From Devosia litorisediminis (GTDB lineage: Bacteria; Pseudomonadota; Alphaproteobacteria; Rhizobiales; Devosiaceae): 64,000 nucleotides of DNA. The DNA lies in assembly GCF_018334155.1 (NCBI RefSeq), contig NZ_JAGXTP010000001.1, forward strand, positions 1,798,001 to 1,862,000, in the 5' to 3' direction. Positions 55,199-63,939 of the stretch are shown here, piece by piece (position 1 is the first letter of the stretch; each line of letters opens with the position of its first letter). The notes below the pieces were generated by a model. The model was not told the origin of the DNA. It worked only from the letters and a program-made list of their open reading frames with translations, and ran no database searches. The position numbers and the translations under genes were made by a program.

Positions 55199-56335
55199 AT
55201 GCCAATGACTGCTGGAAAGCTGCGCATTCTGCAGGTGATGCGGGCGCCAGTGGGCGGCTTGTTTCGCCACGTCGCCGACCTCACCCGAGAACTGAGTGGC
55301 CATGGGCACAGTGTTGGTCTGGTGGTCGACAGTCTGGCCAATGACGCGCAGACCGAAAGCCGGCTGACTGAACTGGCGCCGCATGTGGCGCTGGGCATCC
55401 ATCGCTTTGATATGCCGCGCGTGCTGGGTCGGGGCGATCTGATCACGCCGCTGGCGGTGCGTAAACTGGCCAAATCACTCGACATCAACGTGCTGCACGG
55501 CCATGGCGCCAAAGGCGGCTTTTATGCCCGGCTGGCCCGTCTGGGCGGGAGCAAGGCTGTGGCCATCTATACACCGCATGGCGGCGTACTGCACTTTGAC
55601 AAGTCCTCGGCATCAGGCCGGGTGTTCCACATGCTCGAGCGCTGGCTGATGGGCCAGACCGGGGCAATCGTGTTTGAAAGTGCCTATGCGCAGGCGACCT
55701 ATGGCGGGCTGATCGGTGCGCCCACCTGCCCTACGCGGGTGATCCACAACGGGTTGGCCGCTGATGAATTCGTGCCAGTACCAGCCAATGCCGACGCCGC
55801 CGACTTCGTGTTCGTTGGCGAATTGCGCGACCTCAAGGGCATTCACGTTCTGATCGAAGCGCTCGCGGGCGTAAGGCGGGCCGACGGGTCACCGGCAACT
55901 CTGGTGATGGCCGGTGATGGCAGCAGCCGCGATGCGCTTGTCGCCCAGATCAACCAGCTTGGCCTTGAGGCACGCGTCAGCCTGATCGGGGCGCAGCCTG
56001 CCCGGCCCAGCTTTGCCCGCGGGCGGATTGCCGTGGTGCCATCGCTGGCCGAGTCCCTGCCCTATATCGTGCTGGAAGCGGCGGCGGCGCAATTACCGGT
56101 GATCGCGACACGGGTTGGCGGCATTCCCGAAATCTACGGCCCCACGTCATCAAGCCTGATTGCGGCCAACGATGCCGTGGCGCTGCAAGGCGCAATGCAG
56201 GCCGCGCTGGACGCCCCTGAGGCGACAAGGCAGGAAGCGGTGCAACGCGCCGCGTATATTGCCGAGCGCTTCTCGCTGGCGCGCATGGCTGGGGATATCG
56301 AGGCGCTTTACGCTGAACTGACCGCCCCAGCTTAA
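55199..56335 (+). CDS. Glycosyltransferase family 4
   Basis: A 378-residue GT-B enzyme with the GT4 marks: N-terminal RILQVMRAPVGGLFRHVADL, and C-terminal FVFVGELRDLKGIHVLIEAL with VVPSLAESLPYIVLEAAAAQ carrying the ExxxxxxxE pair. It follows the Wza-like gene by 5 bases. Sugar and acceptor are unknown. Confidence 0.9.
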   Translation: MPMTAGKLRILQVMRAPVGGLFRHVADLTRELSGHGHSVGLVVDSLANDAQTESRLTELAPHVALGIHRFDMPRVLGRGDLITPLAVRKLAKSLDINVLHGHGAKGGFYARLARLGGSKAVAIYTPHGGVLHFDKSSASGRVFHMLERWLMGQTGAIVFESAYAQATYGGLIGAPTCPTRVIHNGLAADEFVPVPANADAADFVFVGELRDLKGIHVLIEALAGVRRADGSPATLVMAGDGSSRDALVAQINQLGLEARVSLIGAQPARPSFARGRIAVVPSLAESLPYIVLEAAAAQLPVIATRVGGIPEIYGPTSSSLIAANDAVALQGAMQAALDAPEATRQEAVQRAAYIAERFSLARMAGDIEALYAELTAPA

Positions 56336-56407
56336 GCGCTTAGCTTCACTGACTTTAAACGCCTTGCGCACAGAATGCCGCCAGATTCCCATACTGGTAG
56401 CGTTCCC

Positions 56408-57931
56408 ATGTATCGTGTCGACCCCAAGCAGGCTCTGCTTGAACATGCAAATAAGCAAAAAGCGGCAGGCAATGCCGATCGTGAACTCTCGCCACAGGCG
56501 GAGGCCATCATCGCCGCACCGGCCGAACGGATCATATCCGGCGCCGTGGTGGTGGGTGTGGCCCAGGTGGTGGAAGCGCTGCTGCTGGCCACGCTGGGCT
56601 ATGGGATCTACGCGTTCTACGTGGAACTGGGGCAGCCGACATTTTATGTCCCGGTGATCCTGGCGGCATGTCTGTTGGCCAATGTGCTGTTCAACGCGGC
56701 GCGTGCCCATCGCATCACGGCCTATCGCACCATTTTCAACCAGCTCAGCCGCGTGCTGGGCGGATGGACCCTCGTGATGGTGGTACTGGCCGTGGGCATC
56801 TTCTTTTTCAAAGCAAGCGACCTGTTTTCGCGGGTCTGGCTGGCGGGCTGGTTTGTCGGCGGCGCCGTTCTGCTGATTGGCTATCGCATGGGGCTGCGCG
56901 CCATGGTGATGCGCTGGACCCAGCAGGGCCGACTGCGGCGGCGTACGGTTATTGTTGGCGGCGGCAGCGATGCCGAAACGCTGATCGACCAGGTGCGTGC
57001 CAGTGCCAGCAACGACATTTCGCTGCTGGGCCTGTTCGATGACCGCATCGACAATCGTTCGCCCGAGAGCGTGGCGGGCGTGCCCAAGCTGGGCAAGGTC
57101 GCCGACCTGATCGAATTTGCCCGTCGCACCTCGGTTGATCTGGTGATCGTGTCGATGCCGTTATCGGCCGAAAAGCGCGTGCTCGACATGCTGACCCAGC
57201 TCTGGGTGCTGCCGGTCGACATTCGGCTATCGGCACATATGAGCAAGCTCAAATTCACCAACAAGGCCTATTCCTATGTTGGCGACATCGCCGTGTTCGA
57301 CATGGCCGACCGGCCGATTTCGGACTGGAACCTGGTGTTCAAATGGGTGTTCGACAAGCTGGTGGCGATCACCGCGCTGGCGCTGCTGTCGCCGGTCATG
57401 ATCGTCACAGCCATTGCGATCAAGCTCGAGAGCAAGGGGCCGGTGTTCTTCCGGCAGAAGCGACACGGCTTCAACAATGAGCTGATCAGCATCTACAAGT
57501 TCCGCTCGATGCGCGATGACATGGCTGATCTGACCGCGTCCCGGCAGGTGACCCGCAATGACGCGCGCGTCACCCGGGTCGGCAAGTTCATCCGCAAGAC
57601 CTCGATCGACGAGCTGCCGCAGCTGTTCAACGTGCTCAAGGGCGAGTTGTCCATCGTTGGCCCGCGCCCGCATGCGCTGCAGGCCAAGGCCGACAATCAG
57701 CTATATTACGAGGCTGTGGAGGGCTATTTCGCCCGCCATCGCGTCAAGCCCGGCATGACCGGCTGGGCGCAGATCAATGGCTGGCGCGGGGAAACCGACA
57801 CCATCGACAAGATCATGCAGCGCGTGAACCACGACCTGTATTATATCGAGCACTGGTCGATCCTGTTTGATCTCTACATCGTGCTGATGACGCCGGTGTC
57901 GCTGGTCTCCAAGAACGAGAATGCCTATTGA
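56408..57931 (+). CDS. Undecaprenyl-phosphate sugar phosphotransferase (WbaP/ExoY type)
   Basis: A 507-residue priming enzyme of polysaccharide synthesis. It has four to five N-terminal membrane segments, a Rossmann-like middle (TVIVGGGSDAETLIDQVRAS) and the C-terminal catalytic domain FFRQKRHGFNNELISIYKFR with SIDELPQLFNVLKGELSIVG and PRPHA. It moves a sugar phosphate, probably glucose- or galactose-1-phosphate, to undecaprenyl phosphate. The start at 56408 or 56375 is uncertain. Confidence 0.92.
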   Translation: MYRVDPKQALLEHANKQKAAGNADRELSPQAEAIIAAPAERIISGAVVVGVAQVVEALLLATLGYGIYAFYVELGQPTFYVPVILAACLLANVLFNAARAHRITAYRTIFNQLSRVLGGWTLVMVVLAVGIFFFKASDLFSRVWLAGWFVGGAVLLIGYRMGLRAMVMRWTQQGRLRRRTVIVGGGSDAETLIDQVRASASNDISLLGLFDDRIDNRSPESVAGVPKLGKVADLIEFARRTSVDLVIVSMPLSAEKRVLDMLTQLWVLPVDIRLSAHMSKLKFTNKAYSYVGDIAVFDMADRPISDWNLVFKWVFDKLVAITALALLSPVMIVTAIAIKLESKGPVFFRQKRHGFNNELISIYKFRSMRDDMADLTASRQVTRNDARVTRVGKFIRKTSIDELPQLFNVLKGELSIVGPRPHALQAKADNQLYYEAVEGYFARHRVKPGMTGWAQINGWRGETDTIDKIMQRVNHDLYYIEHWSILFDLYIVLMTPVSLVSKNENAY

Positions 57932-57945
57932 CCCAGAGCGGCACC

Positions 57946-59211
57946 ATGGATGGCGCTGGCGTGACCGGCTCCGCCGGGGCGGGACTGGCGTTTGTTCGTG
58001 GCCGCGCCATGAGCCTGCTCGACATGATGGTGGGGATCTGGATCTTCACCGGCGGGCTGGTGCTGTTTGAGCCCTCGCCCTACGAGCTGACGTTTCTGGT
58101 CGTGCTACCGCTGGCCTTTGTGGCGGGCATGGGGATCTACCGCTCAACCTTTGGACTGCTGGCGCTGCTGGTGGCCTTTACGCCATTCGCGCTGGTGGCG
58201 TGTTTTCAAGTGCGCTTCACCCCGATCAGCGACGCGCTGATCTTTTCGATCGTCACCATCTTCCTGCTGCTGACCAGCTATTTCATCGCCAATTATGTCG
58301 CCGGAGACACCGAGCGCCGCATGCGCATCGTGATGCGCGCCTATACGGCGGCAGCGGTGATCTGCGCGATCGTGGGCACGCTGGCCTATCTGAGGCTGAT
58401 ACCGGGCGCTGATATCTTTCTGCGTTATGGTCGCGCCAAGGCGACTTTCAACGATCCTAATGTTTATGGCCCCTTCCTGATCCTGCCGGCCATGTATGCG
58501 CTGCAGCGTGTGCTGCTGGGGCGTGGTCGCATGCAGTTCTGGGCGGGGGCGATCTACATGGTGCTGTTCGTCGGCGTGTTCGTGAGCTTCTCGCGCGCGG
58601 CCTGGGGGCATTTTGCGTTTTCATCGATCATCGTGCTGGGACTGTGCTTCGTGCTTGAAGCGGCGGCACGCGACAAGGTGCGCATCATGATCATGTCGCT
58701 GCTGGGCGCAGCGATGCTGGTGGTGGCGCTGGCCGGGCTGCTCAGCATTCCCTCGGTGCAGTCGCTGTTCGAAGTCCGGGCGGCAGGACAGAACTATGAT
58801 TCCGGCGCAACGGGGCGCTTTGGCCGACAGGCCTATGCGTTCGAACTGGCGCTGGACAATCCGCTGGGGCTGGGGCCGCACGAGTTCGCCAATCTGCGTA
58901 TCCGTGAAGAACCGCACAATGTCTATGTGTCGGTGATGCACGTATATGGTTGGGGCGGCGGCGCGATGTATTACCTGCTGATCATTCTGACATTGTGGCG
59001 CGGCACAGCCGCTCTGGCACGCCCCTCCCCCTATCGGCTGATGATGATCCCGCTGATGGGAACGTTCACCATGCTGGTTGCAGAGTCGGCGATTATCGAC
59101 AGCGATCACTGGCGCCACTGGTATCTCATCGCCGGGCTGATCTTGGGCATTTCCAGCGCGATCAAGAACGACCCACGGGGCAGCGTGGCGCGCGAGAGAA
59201 TGCTGATCTAG
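57946..59211 (+). CDS. O-antigen ligase/polymerase-like protein (Wzy/WaaL family)
   Basis: A 421-residue protein with about ten hydrophobic segments. The family marks are ATFNDPNVYGPFLILPAMYA and the large loop GATGRFGRQAYAFELALDNP then LGLGPHEFANLRIREEPHNV, with the PHN histidine. It would polymerise or ligate the repeat units made by the preceding enzymes. The start is ATG at 57946; a TTG at 57928 overlapping the upstream stop is possible. Confidence 0.87.
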   Translation: MDGAGVTGSAGAGLAFVRGRAMSLLDMMVGIWIFTGGLVLFEPSPYELTFLVVLPLAFVAGMGIYRSTFGLLALLVAFTPFALVACFQVRFTPISDALIFSIVTIFLLLTSYFIANYVAGDTERRMRIVMRAYTAAAVICAIVGTLAYLRLIPGADIFLRYGRAKATFNDPNVYGPFLILPAMYALQRVLLGRGRMQFWAGAIYMVLFVGVFVSFSRAAWGHFAFSSIIVLGLCFVLEAAARDKVRIMIMSLLGAAMLVVALAGLLSIPSVQSLFEVRAAGQNYDSGATGRFGRQAYAFELALDNPLGLGPHEFANLRIREEPHNVYVSVMHVYGWGGGAMYYLLIILTLWRGTAALARPSPYRLMMIPLMGTFTMLVAESAIIDSDHWRHWYLIAGLILGISSAIKNDPRGSVARERMLI

Positions 59212-59283
59212 GCCTGACTTGCCGCCTCCGCATGATAGGTTGAGATCGGGAATCGGTCGCGCGTGCGGCCGCGAGGAGGCTGC

Positions 59284-60165
59284 ATGACAGCGACGACAAC
59301 TGGCGTACGCTCGCAAGCGAGCGTGGGCATAGCCTTGATGTGTGTCGGGGTGGCGTGCCTGTGCGTGAATGACGCCATCGCCAAGACGCTGACGCAGTTT
59401 TACTCGCCCGTCCAGATCCTGTTCCTGCGCAATCTGATCGCCCTGCCGATTGCGGCGCTGATCGCCTTCAAGATGGGTGGGGCCCACGCCCTGCGCTCCC
59501 ATCGTCCCGCAGCGCATCTGCTACGGGGGATCGTCTGGCTGTGTGCGGCGGTGCTGTTCTTCTCCGGCCTGCGCTATCTGGAGCTGGCCGAAGCGACCAT
59601 TCTGGTGTTCACCGCCCCCGCCTTCATCACCGCGCTATCGGCGCTGGTGCTCAAGGAACAGGTAGGTTGGCGACGCTGGCTGGCGGTGCTGGTGGGGTTC
59701 GTTGGCGTACTGGTGGTGGTGCGCCCCGGCCCTGAGACCTTTCAGGCTGCTTCGCTGTTTCCGCTAGCCACGGCGCTGTTCTACGCGCTGTTGATGATCA
59801 GTTCGCGCTGGGTGGACCCGCGCGAGAGCATGTGGACGCTGATGCTGTATCTGGTTGGCGCTGGCGCCCTGCTTAGCGCATTGATCACGCCGTTCTTCTG
59901 GGTGACACCCATGGCCGAGCATATCTGGCTGTTTATCGGCATTGCGGTGTTCGGCACGGCCGGGATCACCATGATGACACAGGCGTTCCGCTTTGCGCCA
60001 GCGGCGGTGGTTGCGCCGTTCGACTATACATCCCTGCTCTGGGCAACCTTGCTGGGCTGGTTGATCTGGGACGAGGTTCCCGCCGAGACAGCCTATCTGG
60101 GCGCGGCGATTATCATCGGCAGCAGCCTGTTCATCATCCTGCGCGAACAGCAGGTTCGCGCCTGA
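59284..60165 (+). CDS. DMT superfamily (EamA) transporter
   Basis: A 293-residue protein with ten hydrophobic helices in two EamA repeats. It shows SPVQILFLRNLIALPIAALI and LYLVGAGALLSALITPFFW, and ends FIILREQQVRA. GGAGG lies just before the ATG. Substrates of this RhaT/EamA type vary; nothing links it firmly to the EPS genes. Confidence 0.88.
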   Translation: MTATTTGVRSQASVGIALMCVGVACLCVNDAIAKTLTQFYSPVQILFLRNLIALPIAALIAFKMGGAHALRSHRPAAHLLRGIVWLCAAVLFFSGLRYLELAEATILVFTAPAFITALSALVLKEQVGWRRWLAVLVGFVGVLVVVRPGPETFQAASLFPLATALFYALLMISSRWVDPRESMWTLMLYLVGAGALLSALITPFFWVTPMAEHIWLFIGIAVFGTAGITMMTQAFRFAPAAVVAPFDYTSLLWATLLGWLIWDEVPAETAYLGAAIIIGSSLFIILREQQVRA

Positions 60166-60186
60166 GACTGACGGGTTGGCTGCAGC

Positions 60187-61164
60187 TTATTGCGGCCAGA
60201 TGGCGCCGCGCAGATAACGTTCTGCCAATTCGGCGGTGCCGTCTGCAAAGCCGGGCATGTGCAATTGAGCCAGCTTGGTTTCGGCGTGTGAGCCGATCCA
60301 TGCGAGCAGCGCCATACGCCGCAGCATGATCATGGAATCGATCGAGGCAATGTCTTCGGCCGAGAGTGGCCGAACGGCCTGATAGCGTTCCAGCCAGGCG
60401 GCCTTTAGGGCAGGAATGGCCGGGTTGGTCTCATGAAACGAGATGGCTGCGGCAAAATCGTAGGTGAACCAGCAGAAACCGCAATCGTCGAAATCGATCA
60501 GCGCGACGTGGTCGCCATCCACCAGCACATTGCCCAGCCGCATATCGGCATGGATCAACCCGTAACGATCGGCACCAATGCCATAATCGCCCAGACGCTG
60601 CCAGAGCGCGGCGTCCAGACTGTCCAGTACGGCGCGATTGCTGGCATTGATGCCGGGCGCGGCCCGCCAGTCACCCCAGGTGCCTTCGACATCGAGAATT
60701 GAGCCCGCTCGCCAACTCTGGCGCTCAAAGCTGGCCGGGCGGTCCCACTGGGTCACGTGTTGATGTAAGGTCGCCGCATAAGTTCCTAGCGTACCAAACA
60801 ATTCGCCAAGATTACTCTCGGGTGTTGGCTCAATGCCGGGAATATGGCGGAACAGCACAGCCATGCGCTGTGTCCCGTCGCGGCCAGTAAAGTTTTCCAG
60901 CAGCTTGCCAGCCGAGCTGGGAACCGGTTCGGGCACGGGAAGATCGGTATCCCGACGCAACGCCTGAAGCCAGGCCAGCTCGCTTTCGATCGACTGCACC
61001 GACTGGTAGCCGGTGCGATGAATGCGCAGGCTGAAGCAGCGATTGTCGAGCGTGTCGATCTTGAAGGTGTGGTTTTCCGAGTAATTGACCAGCTCGGTGC
61101 GCGCCCCGCTCAGGGCCGGCCAAAGCTGCAGCGCTGGTTCAATATCCTGGGATGTCAAAGGCAT
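60187..61164 (-). CDS. Aminoglycoside-phosphotransferase-fold kinase (SrkA/homoserine-kinase-II-like)
   Basis: A 325-residue kinase-fold protein. The catalytic loop is LIHADMRLGNVLVDGD and the following DFDDCG carries the metal aspartate; ENHTFKIDTLDNRCFSLRIH is the N-terminal lobe. The family includes stress-response kinase SrkA and choline or homoserine kinases. The position between an exporter and tRNA-Pro does not fix the substrate. Confidence 0.82.
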   Translation of the reverse strand: MPLTSQDIEPALQLWPALSGARTELVNYSENHTFKIDTLDNRCFSLRIHRTGYQSVQSIESELAWLQALRRDTDLPVPEPVPSSAGKLLENFTGRDGTQRMAVLFRHIPGIEPTPESNLGELFGTLGTYAATLHQHVTQWDRPASFERQSWRAGSILDVEGTWGDWRAAPGINASNRAVLDSLDAALWQRLGDYGIGADRYGLIHADMRLGNVLVDGDHVALIDFDDCGFCWFTYDFAAAISFHETNPAIPALKAAWLERYQAVRPLSAEDIASIDSMIMLRRMALLAWIGSHAETKLAQLHMPGFADGTAELAERYLRGAIWPQ

Positions 61165-61236
61165 CAGGCAAACTCCGACGGTCCAGCCTTCGTGATCGAG
61201 CTGGGCGCGGTATAAAACCGGCCGTAAAGAGTGTGA

Positions 61237-61313
61237 TGGTCGGAGCGGCGGGATTCGAACCCACGACCCTTTGTCCCCCAGACAAATGCGCTACCAGGCT
61301 GCGCTACGCCCCG
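61237..61313 (-). tRNA. tRNA-Pro (anticodon GGG)
   Basis: A 77-base cloverleaf on the minus strand. The acceptor CGGGGCG pairs with CGCTCCG (one G-T pair), the D arm is TAGCGCAGCCTGGTAGCGC, the anticodon loop CTGGGGG gives GGG, the T arm is GTGGGTTCGAATCC, and CCA is encoded. Confidence 0.97.
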
Positions 61314-61427
61314 ACTGCGCGGAGACATAGAGAAGGTGGCGTTTTGAGGCAAGCCCGTTTTTTGCCGGACATGTGCACTAAGCAGTTATTTCGCGCGAAC
61401 GGCGTGTCCTGGAGCATTGAGTTGTCC

Positions 61428-62375
61428 CTAGTTGCGCCTGAAAGCGAGGGGTATCTGCACCGTCTGGTGAGAGACGCCGAGCCCCTGCGGCAGCGGTGGG
61501 AACGGCGCAGCGCGGGTCACTGCGTCGAGCGCGGCCTGATCGAGCGCCGCATTGCCCGAGGAAGCGGTGATGCGCAGTGATGAGAGCGCACCGGAAGCAG
61601 AGACATTGAAGCGGACCATGACATCACCGGTGGCACCCTTGGCGCTGCGTGGATAGCGCTGGGCATTGGCCAGAGCCCGCCGGACCTGACGCTCCCAGGG
61701 GGCGATATCGGCGCTGCCACCGCCGCCTGTGCCACCTTGCTGACCGGCGCTGGTCTTACCCGCGGCGGTATCGGCATTGTTGGAGCCACCATTGCCCGCG
61801 CTCCGGGCCGCCACGGCCTGTGGTTTGGGCTGTTGGCGGGGGCGCTGTGTGGGTTCGGACGGCCGCTCAAAGCTGAGCGTGTGGGGCACGGGCGCGGCAT
61901 TGAGGTCAGCCGTTGAGACCGGCTCAAGCGTTGCGCTCACCGGCATGAGCGCAGGCGTGACCGGCTCGCTGGCCATCGCACTGGACACCAAGGGGACCAC
62001 GTCGAGGGTTTCGATCAAGGCTGAAGCCGTGGCCAGAACGGTCGCGGCGGGGACAGGGGTGACCGGGGGCAATGGTTCGGTGGCCTGGGGCTGTGGAGCC
62101 GGCTGCTCCGGCTGGTTCGGCTGCAGGCTTTGAGTTGGAATGGGCTCGATAGCGGCGCTCTGCACCGCCTGGGTGCCCGAGGACACCAGATTCTTGCTGG
62201 CCGTGCTCTCGATGGTGGCGTTTTGATTGGTCGAGACCGTCGCCATGGTCACGATATCGATGGTGACCGCACCGGGGGCTGGCGCGTCATCGGGTTGTGG
62301 CCAGGTAAAGCCGATCAGCGCGACGCCGAAAATACCGACATGCACCAGCGCTGAGCCAGACAGGGCATAGCGCAT
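61428..62375 (-). CDS. TonB family energy transducer
   Basis: A 315-residue protein. An N-terminal membrane anchor (LSGSALVHVGIFGVALIGFT) is followed by a long Pro/Gln/Thr-rich periplasmic spacer (PNQPEQPAPQPQATEPLPPV) and, from about 228, the TonB C-terminal domain (ERQVRRALANAQRYPRSAKG, GDVMVRFNVSASGALSSLRI, NAALDQAALDAVTRAAPFPP). It transmits ion-gradient energy to outer-membrane receptors. It is 3 bases after the ExbD gene. Confidence 0.9.
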   Translation of the reverse strand: MRYALSGSALVHVGIFGVALIGFTWPQPDDAPAPGAVTIDIVTMATVSTNQNATIESTASKNLVSSGTQAVQSAAIEPIPTQSLQPNQPEQPAPQPQATEPLPPVTPVPAATVLATASALIETLDVVPLVSSAMASEPVTPALMPVSATLEPVSTADLNAAPVPHTLSFERPSEPTQRPRQQPKPQAVAARSAGNGGSNNADTAAGKTSAGQQGGTGGGGSADIAPWERQVRRALANAQRYPRSAKGATGDVMVRFNVSASGALSSLRITASSGNAALDQAALDAVTRAAPFPPLPQGLGVSHQTVQIPLAFRRN

Positions 62376-62378
62376 GGT

Positions 62379-62810
62379 CTAGGGCGTCCTCTGGGGTGCT
62401 GTTACCAGACCGATGCGGGCGTAGCCGGCACCGGCCAGTTCGCCCATCACTTCCATGATGGTGCCATAGGCCGTGTTGGTGTCGCCGCGCACATAGAGCC
62501 GTTCATCGGTGCCGTCGCCAGCGAGCCCGGCAATGGTGGTGACCAGCGCATCGAACGTAACGGGCTCACCGTCGATGGACAGTGCGCCGGCGGACTCGAC
62601 GGTGATGGTGATGGGCTTTGACTGCAAGGGCATTGCCTGCGCCTTGCTCTGCGGCAAATCAATTGGCACGCCGGTGGTCATCAGGGGCGCGGCGACCATA
62701 AAGACAATCAGCAGTACCAGCATCACATCGACCATGGGGGTGATGTTGATGTCGCTGATCGGTGCCCGGCCCCGACTGCGCCTGGCCTTGCTGCCCAGTG
62801 CCATGCCCAT
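62379..62810 (-). CDS. ExbD/TolR family protein
   Basis: A 143-residue protein with one N-terminal membrane helix (DINITPMVDVMLVLLIVFMV) carrying the conserved Asp that conducts protons, and a periplasmic domain with GVPIDLPQSKAQAMPLQSKP and RLYVRGDTNTAYGTIMEVMG. It starts in an overlap with the ExbB/TolQ stop (TGATG). With TonB next to it, an ExbD role is favoured over TolR. Confidence 0.9.
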   Translation of the reverse strand: MGMALGSKARRSRGRAPISDINITPMVDVMLVLLIVFMVAAPLMTTGVPIDLPQSKAQAMPLQSKPITITVESAGALSIDGEPVTFDALVTTIAGLAGDGTDERLYVRGDTNTAYGTIMEVMGELAGAGYARIGLVTAPQRTP

Positions 62811-63502
62811 CAGAGCGCCTTTCCGGCGTCCAGCTGCCGCGACATCAGCGCGACAAGACGATCCGCAAAGCCTTCTAGCCGGGCAATCAACTTACCGGAA
62901 TCGGCGCTGAGCTTGTTGTAGGCGACAACGGCGGGAATAGCCGCCAACAGCCCCAGCGCCGTTGCCAGCAACGCTTCGGCAATGCCGGGCGCGACGACCG
63001 CCAGGCTGGTGTTTTCGGCTGCGGCAATGGCGGTGAAAGCATTCATGATGCCCCAGACCGTGCCGAACAGCCCGACAAAAGGCCCGGCGCTGCCAATGGT
63101 AGCAAGGAAGCCAAGGCGCTTTTCGAGCTGGGCGCTCTGTTCGCTGACCGCTAGGTCCAGGGCGATTTCGAGGCGACTTTGCAGCCCCATGGTGGTGGCC
63201 GCCTGAGCGGCGTGGCTCTTGTCCCATTCCTCCATGGCCGCCAGAAACACCGCGGAGAGCCCGGCCGGATCGGCACCGGCATAATCTGCCCGCAGGGCCG
63301 CCAGCGATGGCGCGCCCGCAAATGCCCGATCGAAGGCTGCCATGTCGCGCCGGGCGGCACGGTAGGCCGCCAGACGGTTGGCGATGATGGCCCAGACATA
63401 GATCGAGGCAATGAGCAGGCCGATCATCACCGATTTGACGACCCAGTCAGCCTGCATGAACAGGGCGAACATGGAAAAATCATGGGCGGGGGCAGCAGTC
63501 AT
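62810..63502 (-). CDS. ExbB/TolQ family proton channel
   Basis: A 230-residue protein with three membrane helices: ADWVVKSVMIGLLIASIYVW, then FLATIGSAGPFVGLFGTVWG (with IMNAF) and EALLATALGLLAAIPAVVAY. These are the canonical TolQ/ExbB motifs. ATG at 63502 is taken; the frame is open upstream to 63568. It follows the unassigned periplasmic protein by 11 bases and forms an operon with ExbD and TonB. Confidence 0.92.
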   Translation of the reverse strand: MTAAPAHDFSMFALFMQADWVVKSVMIGLLIASIYVWAIIANRLAAYRAARRDMAAFDRAFAGAPSLAALRADYAGADPAGLSAVFLAAMEEWDKSHAAQAATTMGLQSRLEIALDLAVSEQSAQLEKRLGFLATIGSAGPFVGLFGTVWGIMNAFTAIAAAENTSLAVVAPGIAEALLATALGLLAAIPAVVAYNKLSADSGKLIARLEGFADRLVALMSRQLDAGKAL

Positions 63503-63513
63503 GGTGTTTTGCC

Positions 63514-63939
63514 TCAGATGCCAAAGGTGATGTCGGGCCGGCTGGTCGTAACGAGCCCGGCAAGGCACGCGGTGGCAGCAATGGCCTGCCCTTCACAGGC
63601 GGCAATATCGTTGATCAGCAGCCGGCCAATCGCGGTGCATGGCAGATCCGCCAGTTCGAACTGCAGCACCTTGGTCTTGCCCTGGGTCAGGCCCTTAAAG
63701 TCGAGCGTGACGATACGGTCAATGGCACCATCAGTGGTGAAGAAGGCCACTTCCACCGCGGCCCGATCAATTGTGCCGTCCAGACCATTGGTGGCCAGAA
63801 AACTCACCCGGCAGGCGGTGTCACTGGCCTGCAGCGCATTGAGTTCGAGCGTCAACGCGGCTGGTGGCGGCGTTTGCTGCGCGTGTGCTGGTACGAGGGT
63901 GAGCGCGCCAATCAGGCAGGTGTAAAACAGTCGGATCAT
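63514..63939 (-). CDS. Unassigned periplasmic protein heading the TonB operon
   Basis: A 141-residue protein with a signal peptide (RLFYTCLIGALTLVPAHAQ). The mature part is a predicted beta-rich domain: LTLELNALQASDTACRVSFL, AVEVAFFTTDGAIDRIVTLD and KTKVLQFELADLPCTAIGRL. Four cysteines (in TACRV, LPCTA, AACEG and TACLA) could form disulfides. It lies 11 bases ahead of exbB/tolQ and overlaps the preceding gene's stop by one base. I do not recognise a named family; a part in an energised uptake or receptor system is likely from position. Confidence 0.7.
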   Translation of the reverse strand: MIRLFYTCLIGALTLVPAHAQQTPPPAALTLELNALQASDTACRVSFLATNGLDGTIDRAAVEVAFFTTDGAIDRIVTLDFKGLTQGKTKVLQFELADLPCTAIGRLLINDIAACEGQAIAATACLAGLVTTSRPDITFGI

